In this document: piece after piece, positions 62,501 to 64,000 of the stretch | Numbering within the stretch: position 1 is the first letter of the stretch | Layout of the letters: every line of letters begins with the position of its first letter | Source: Pinus tabuliformis | Lineage: Eukaryota > Streptophyta > Pinopsida > Pinales > Pinaceae | NCBI GenBank assembly: GCA_031772625.1 | Contig: CM062818.1 | Coordinates: forward strand, 1,679,702,167-1,679,766,166 | DNA length: 64,000 nt | Direction of reading: 5' to 3' | The notes under the pieces: model-generated | Told to the model about the DNA's origin: nothing | Seen by the model: the letters and a program-made list of their open reading frames with translations, nothing else | Databases searched by the model: none | Position numbers and translations under genes: made by a program

Positions 62501-63901
62501 ATCGGGCCCTGGGGCTTTATTTGTACTCATCCCCATTACAACTTCACTTAATTCTTCTAGGGTAACTGCCCGCATGAGTGCTTTATTTTGTTCATCAGTT
62601 ACTAGCCGTGGAATCTCACTGCGGATCTTTTGAATAGCCTCGCCACGATTACTTTGGTTTTCAGTTAATATGCCCTTGAAATAATCCACCACCGTTTTTT
62701 CGATATCCTTTTGTTCAACTACTCTTTCCCCCTGAGCGTTTTTGATTGAAAAAATTCTGTTTCGATGCCGGCGTTGAATCATGGCCTGGTGAAAAAACTT
62801 TGTATTCCTTTCCCCTTCCCTGAGCCATCTAATCCGCGATTTCTGCCTCCACAATATCTCCTCCTGCTTTCTTCGCTCTTCTAACTGACTTATAAGGCTA
62901 CCTTCCTCTTGGATTTTTCCTTCATCCCGTCCTTCTAAAATAATTTTTTGCTGGAGGTCCGCCATCGCACCTTCGAGTTTTAACTTCTCCTCAAAGATAT
63001 TCCCGAATTCCTGCCTATTCCATTCTTTTATGTACTTTTTCAGTTCTTTGAGCTTCAACTGAACCGTATGCATCTTCCCATTACCTCTGCAGTCACTCCG
63101 TTGCCACCAACTCTCAACTTTCTTTATAAATTGGGGATCTCTAAGCCAAAAAGATTCAAAACGAAAAGGCTTCCTCCCTTTCACCTGTTTTATATCAATA
63201 TCCAAACGTATGGGCCAGTGATCAGATCCAAGACAGGGGAGAATGTTGGCCTCTATAAATACATCCCGGTTCAAAACTGACTCTGATAATAGAAATCTAT
63301 CCAATCTCGAAGCAATCTGATTCGAGCCCCCTCTACGATTGTTCCAGGTAAAAATCCCATTTTTGGTCTGAATATCCACCAGCCTCAGGTCTCGAATTAG
63401 ATCATTGAACTCTTCCATAATTGGATCGTCCCTCCTTACTCCCCCTCGTTTTTCACCTAAATGCCGTATAATGTTGAAGTCTCCTCCAACAATCCACGGG
63501 ATATGCGGAAGAAAACTTCTCATGGTATGTACATTTCTAAAAAAAAATTGTCGGTCTCTATAATTATGGGGACCATAGACTCCTGTAAACAGAATGCGTT
63601 CCCCCATCCCTACTAAACGAAATACACCTGAGAGAATTCTAGGCATGCTAAACCAGTGATCAAAAACAACCTCTTCCGGGTTCCACAAAATCGCTAAACC
63701 CCCTGCTGTTGCCACAGCATCTAACGCCATAACCTCGTATCCAATTTTCAATTTATTTAGCAATGTTTCCACCTGCTGACTCTCCATTTTTGTTTCCTGA
63801 ATTACCACAATACTTGGCTTCTCTTTCCTTATCCGATCTTGCAAATAACGCTGTTTACCTCTACTGTTTAACCCTCTAAGATTCCAACTTAACACAATCA
63901 T
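59576..63901 (-). CDS. LINE ORF2: endonuclease, reverse transcriptase, RNase H
   Basis: 1,441 residues, no stops. An N-terminal AP-type endonuclease (~1-235) has WN7LRG, E36 in IQETK, GD141FN and SD227H228WP. Reverse transcriptase (~450-760) has LIPK, YRPIALCN, the LDLAKAYD motif, QGDPISPFLF and catalytic F696VDD699. An RT-associated zinc finger follows at ~1107-1125 (C-x2-C...H-x4-C). RNase H (~1265-1400) has NFDGASKGNPG and NNEAEL. These nick the target, copy LINE RNA and degrade the RNA strand. The ATG at 63901 abuts the ORF1 stop (TAAATG), suggesting reinitiation. ORF3 follows in the +1 frame. Confidence 0.97.
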   Translation of the reverse strand: MIVLSWNLRGLNSRGKQRYLQDRIRKEKPSIVVIQETKMESQQVETLLNKLKIGYEVMALDAVATAGGLAILWNPEEVVFDHWFSMPRILSGVFRLVGMGERILFTGVYGPHNYRDRQFFFRNVHTMRSFLPHIPWIVGGDFNIIRHLGEKRGGVRRDDPIMEEFNDLIRDLRLVDIQTKNGIFTWNNRRGGSNQIASRLDRFLLSESVLNRDVFIEANILPCLGSDHWPIRLDIDIKQVKGRKPFRFESFWLRDPQFIKKVESWWQRSDCRGNGKMHTVQLKLKELKKYIKEWNRQEFGNIFEEKLKLEGAMADLQQKIILEGRDEGKIQEEGSLISQLEERRKQEEILWRQKSRIRWLREGERNTKFFHQAMIQRRHRNRIFSIKNAQGERVVEQKDIEKTVVDYFKGILTENQSNRGEAIQKIRSEIPRLVTDEQNKALMRAVTLEELSEVVMGMSTNKAPGPDGFTVEFFQASWYFLGNDILEAVEESRIRQRIWPGLNATFLTLIPKSNIAEEPQGYRPIALCNVIYKIISTLIVKRLKPLLSSLIAPEQTGFVEGRQILDGIVVTQEVIHSLKTRKQKGLLMKLDLAKAYDRLSWEYLREVLRAFGFGNRWITWIGNMISTPNFSILVNGNPTDLFKATRGIRQGDPISPFLFILAMEGLSRLIKKEVRDGRIKGLKLWGNNLTITHQQFVDDLMLFGEASLREVRSFQRALQLFGNASGMEINKDKSCTFIFNSPEVVKSHLTRVLGFRQGVLPTKYLGMQLDMNPHRIANWQYLVEKLRKRIANWSFRLLNLASKVVLLKSVLSAIPIYSLSLMAAPKGIFSKIRELMGKFLWGGPTQQKKWTLVSWQNVIKRKDAGGLGVRDPEIVNKVLGAKLWWRWVQGGMDVWKNIWNTKYGMPQSIEGRLRIDAVPRGSAIWDLASANRDLVRSLAFWEIRDGRLAWFWEERWQQRDYMHEIPQLQLVQQGAQRAGLKYVREYWMLGAENDLWRAWKKPEDFDNTIPQEVGQLFIQELDSRKVKIRDGQDILRWGKETKGMFTTKEAYEWVTRIERVADQVEWKKIWQSNWWPKLTYFVWLLCRGRLLTWDNIQKRGMNGPSKCYLCNKEAETQEHIMNRCLYIRGLWEEIRVLFGKTNRDPENHRNTVLQWGTGNFQSKVVRRLWTLAVGFILWETWKERNRRIFHDKRRDESSIWEVICRSIKETVLSEVWDDQDWQLSPEEQRILLKLNLDKSMLYPHTRKQPLGGGQSPKHFSLPGEGRIKLNFDGASKGNPGQAGMGGIFRDSNGYTRWLYAEFGGDMTNNEAELWAVYQGLRIAIRNGYSNLEIVGDSRLVIDMLGKLRDGKCWDHVAKSWRTAAIIKDVEELLRGIEYTTISHVLRDGNRAADHLANWGSGGGDRRIDGSWRLAETDPRWAGLADILNQDLHDATTPARNQ

Positions 63902-64000
63902 TTATAACTTTTTAGGAGTTTGTAAAAATACCTCAGATAGAGGTATGACCCGTCCGGAATTCACGAGAATCTCCCCAACTGCTTGAATCGACTCATTTAG
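63902..64000 (-). CDS. LINE ORF1, C-terminal end (partial)
   Basis: The last 32 codons of ORF1 read LNESIQAVGEILVNSGRVIP and end TPKKL before TAA at 63904-63902, immediately followed by the ORF2 ATG. The rest lies outside the window. The domain content expected from relatives (DUF4283 and CCHC) cannot be checked here. Confidence 0.7.
   Translation of the reverse strand, partial: LNESIQAVGEILVNSGRVIPLSEVFLQTPKKL

Larger units (their letters stand above)
57955..64000 (-). mobile_element. LINE with intact ORF2 and ORF3 (LINE-C), partial at window end
   Basis: Minus-strand non-LTR retrotransposon. The poly(A) is the T run at 57955-57971, followed (minus, upstream) by a 3' UTR of about 330 bases, ORF3, ORF2 and the end of ORF1, which runs off the window. 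ORF2 has all expected domains and no stop, so this copy may be or recently have been autonomous and could supply enzymes to deleted relatives such as LINE-B. Confidence 0.93.

Overview
This window looks like nuclear DNA of a seed plant, from an AT-rich, repeat-dense intergenic region. The pointers are plant L1-type LINEs (ORF1 with a DUF4283-like domain and CCHC knuckle; ORF2 with endonuclease, reverse transcriptase and RNase H), copia and gypsy elements primed by initiator tRNA-Met (TGGTATCAGAGC), and one broken host gene with a plant-type 3-ketodihydrosphingosine reductase start and a GT splice donor. I cannot name the species. There is no bacterial, organellar, CRISPR, rRNA or canonical tRNA content.

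Layout. 1-7.5 kb: degenerate repeats, a hAT-like MITE, a decayed minus-strand gypsy pol, microsatellites and a tRNA-derived SINE. 7.6-9.7 kb: a complete retrotransposed LINE carrying only ORF1, with a 76-residue ubiquitin-like domain in that ORF. 11.4-16.7 kb: a decayed copia element with both LTRs. 18.2-24.8 kb: a 4.4-kb inverted-repeat (foldback) structure whose two arms carry the same LINE reverse-transcriptase fragment, set between LTR-like pieces. 26.0-29.8 kb: a complete but internally deleted LINE (minus) in which ORF1 is fused in frame to the zinc-finger/RNase H end of ORF2, followed by a third ORF. 30.1-35.9 kb: the first exon of the sphingolipid reductase gene, split by a copia element with a 5-bp target duplication. 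36.9-42.2 kb: two LINE ORF1 relics, one carried on a 744-bp tandem duplication. 39.0-46.5 kb: three copies of a 1-kb retroposon, the last two within roughly 2-kb tandem units. 46.5-57.75 kb: a head-to-head cluster of a roughly 650-bp repeat family, interrupted by an apparently intact 7.9-kb chromodomain gypsy element. 57.95-64.0 kb: a LINE (minus) with intact ORF2, an intact ORF3 and the end of ORF1.

The most notable signals are (1) ORF3, a basic/acidic RG-rich protein with a strongly conserved C-terminal half, downstream of ORF2 in two diverged LINE copies and changing mostly at silent positions; (2) the ubiquitin-like domain inside a LINE ORF1, keeping the terminal RLRGG; (3) non-autonomous LINE derivatives with clean target duplications, which suggests mobilisation by relatives such as the 58-64 kb copy; (4) the copia insertion in exon 1 of the reductase gene; and (5) the 4.4-kb foldback.
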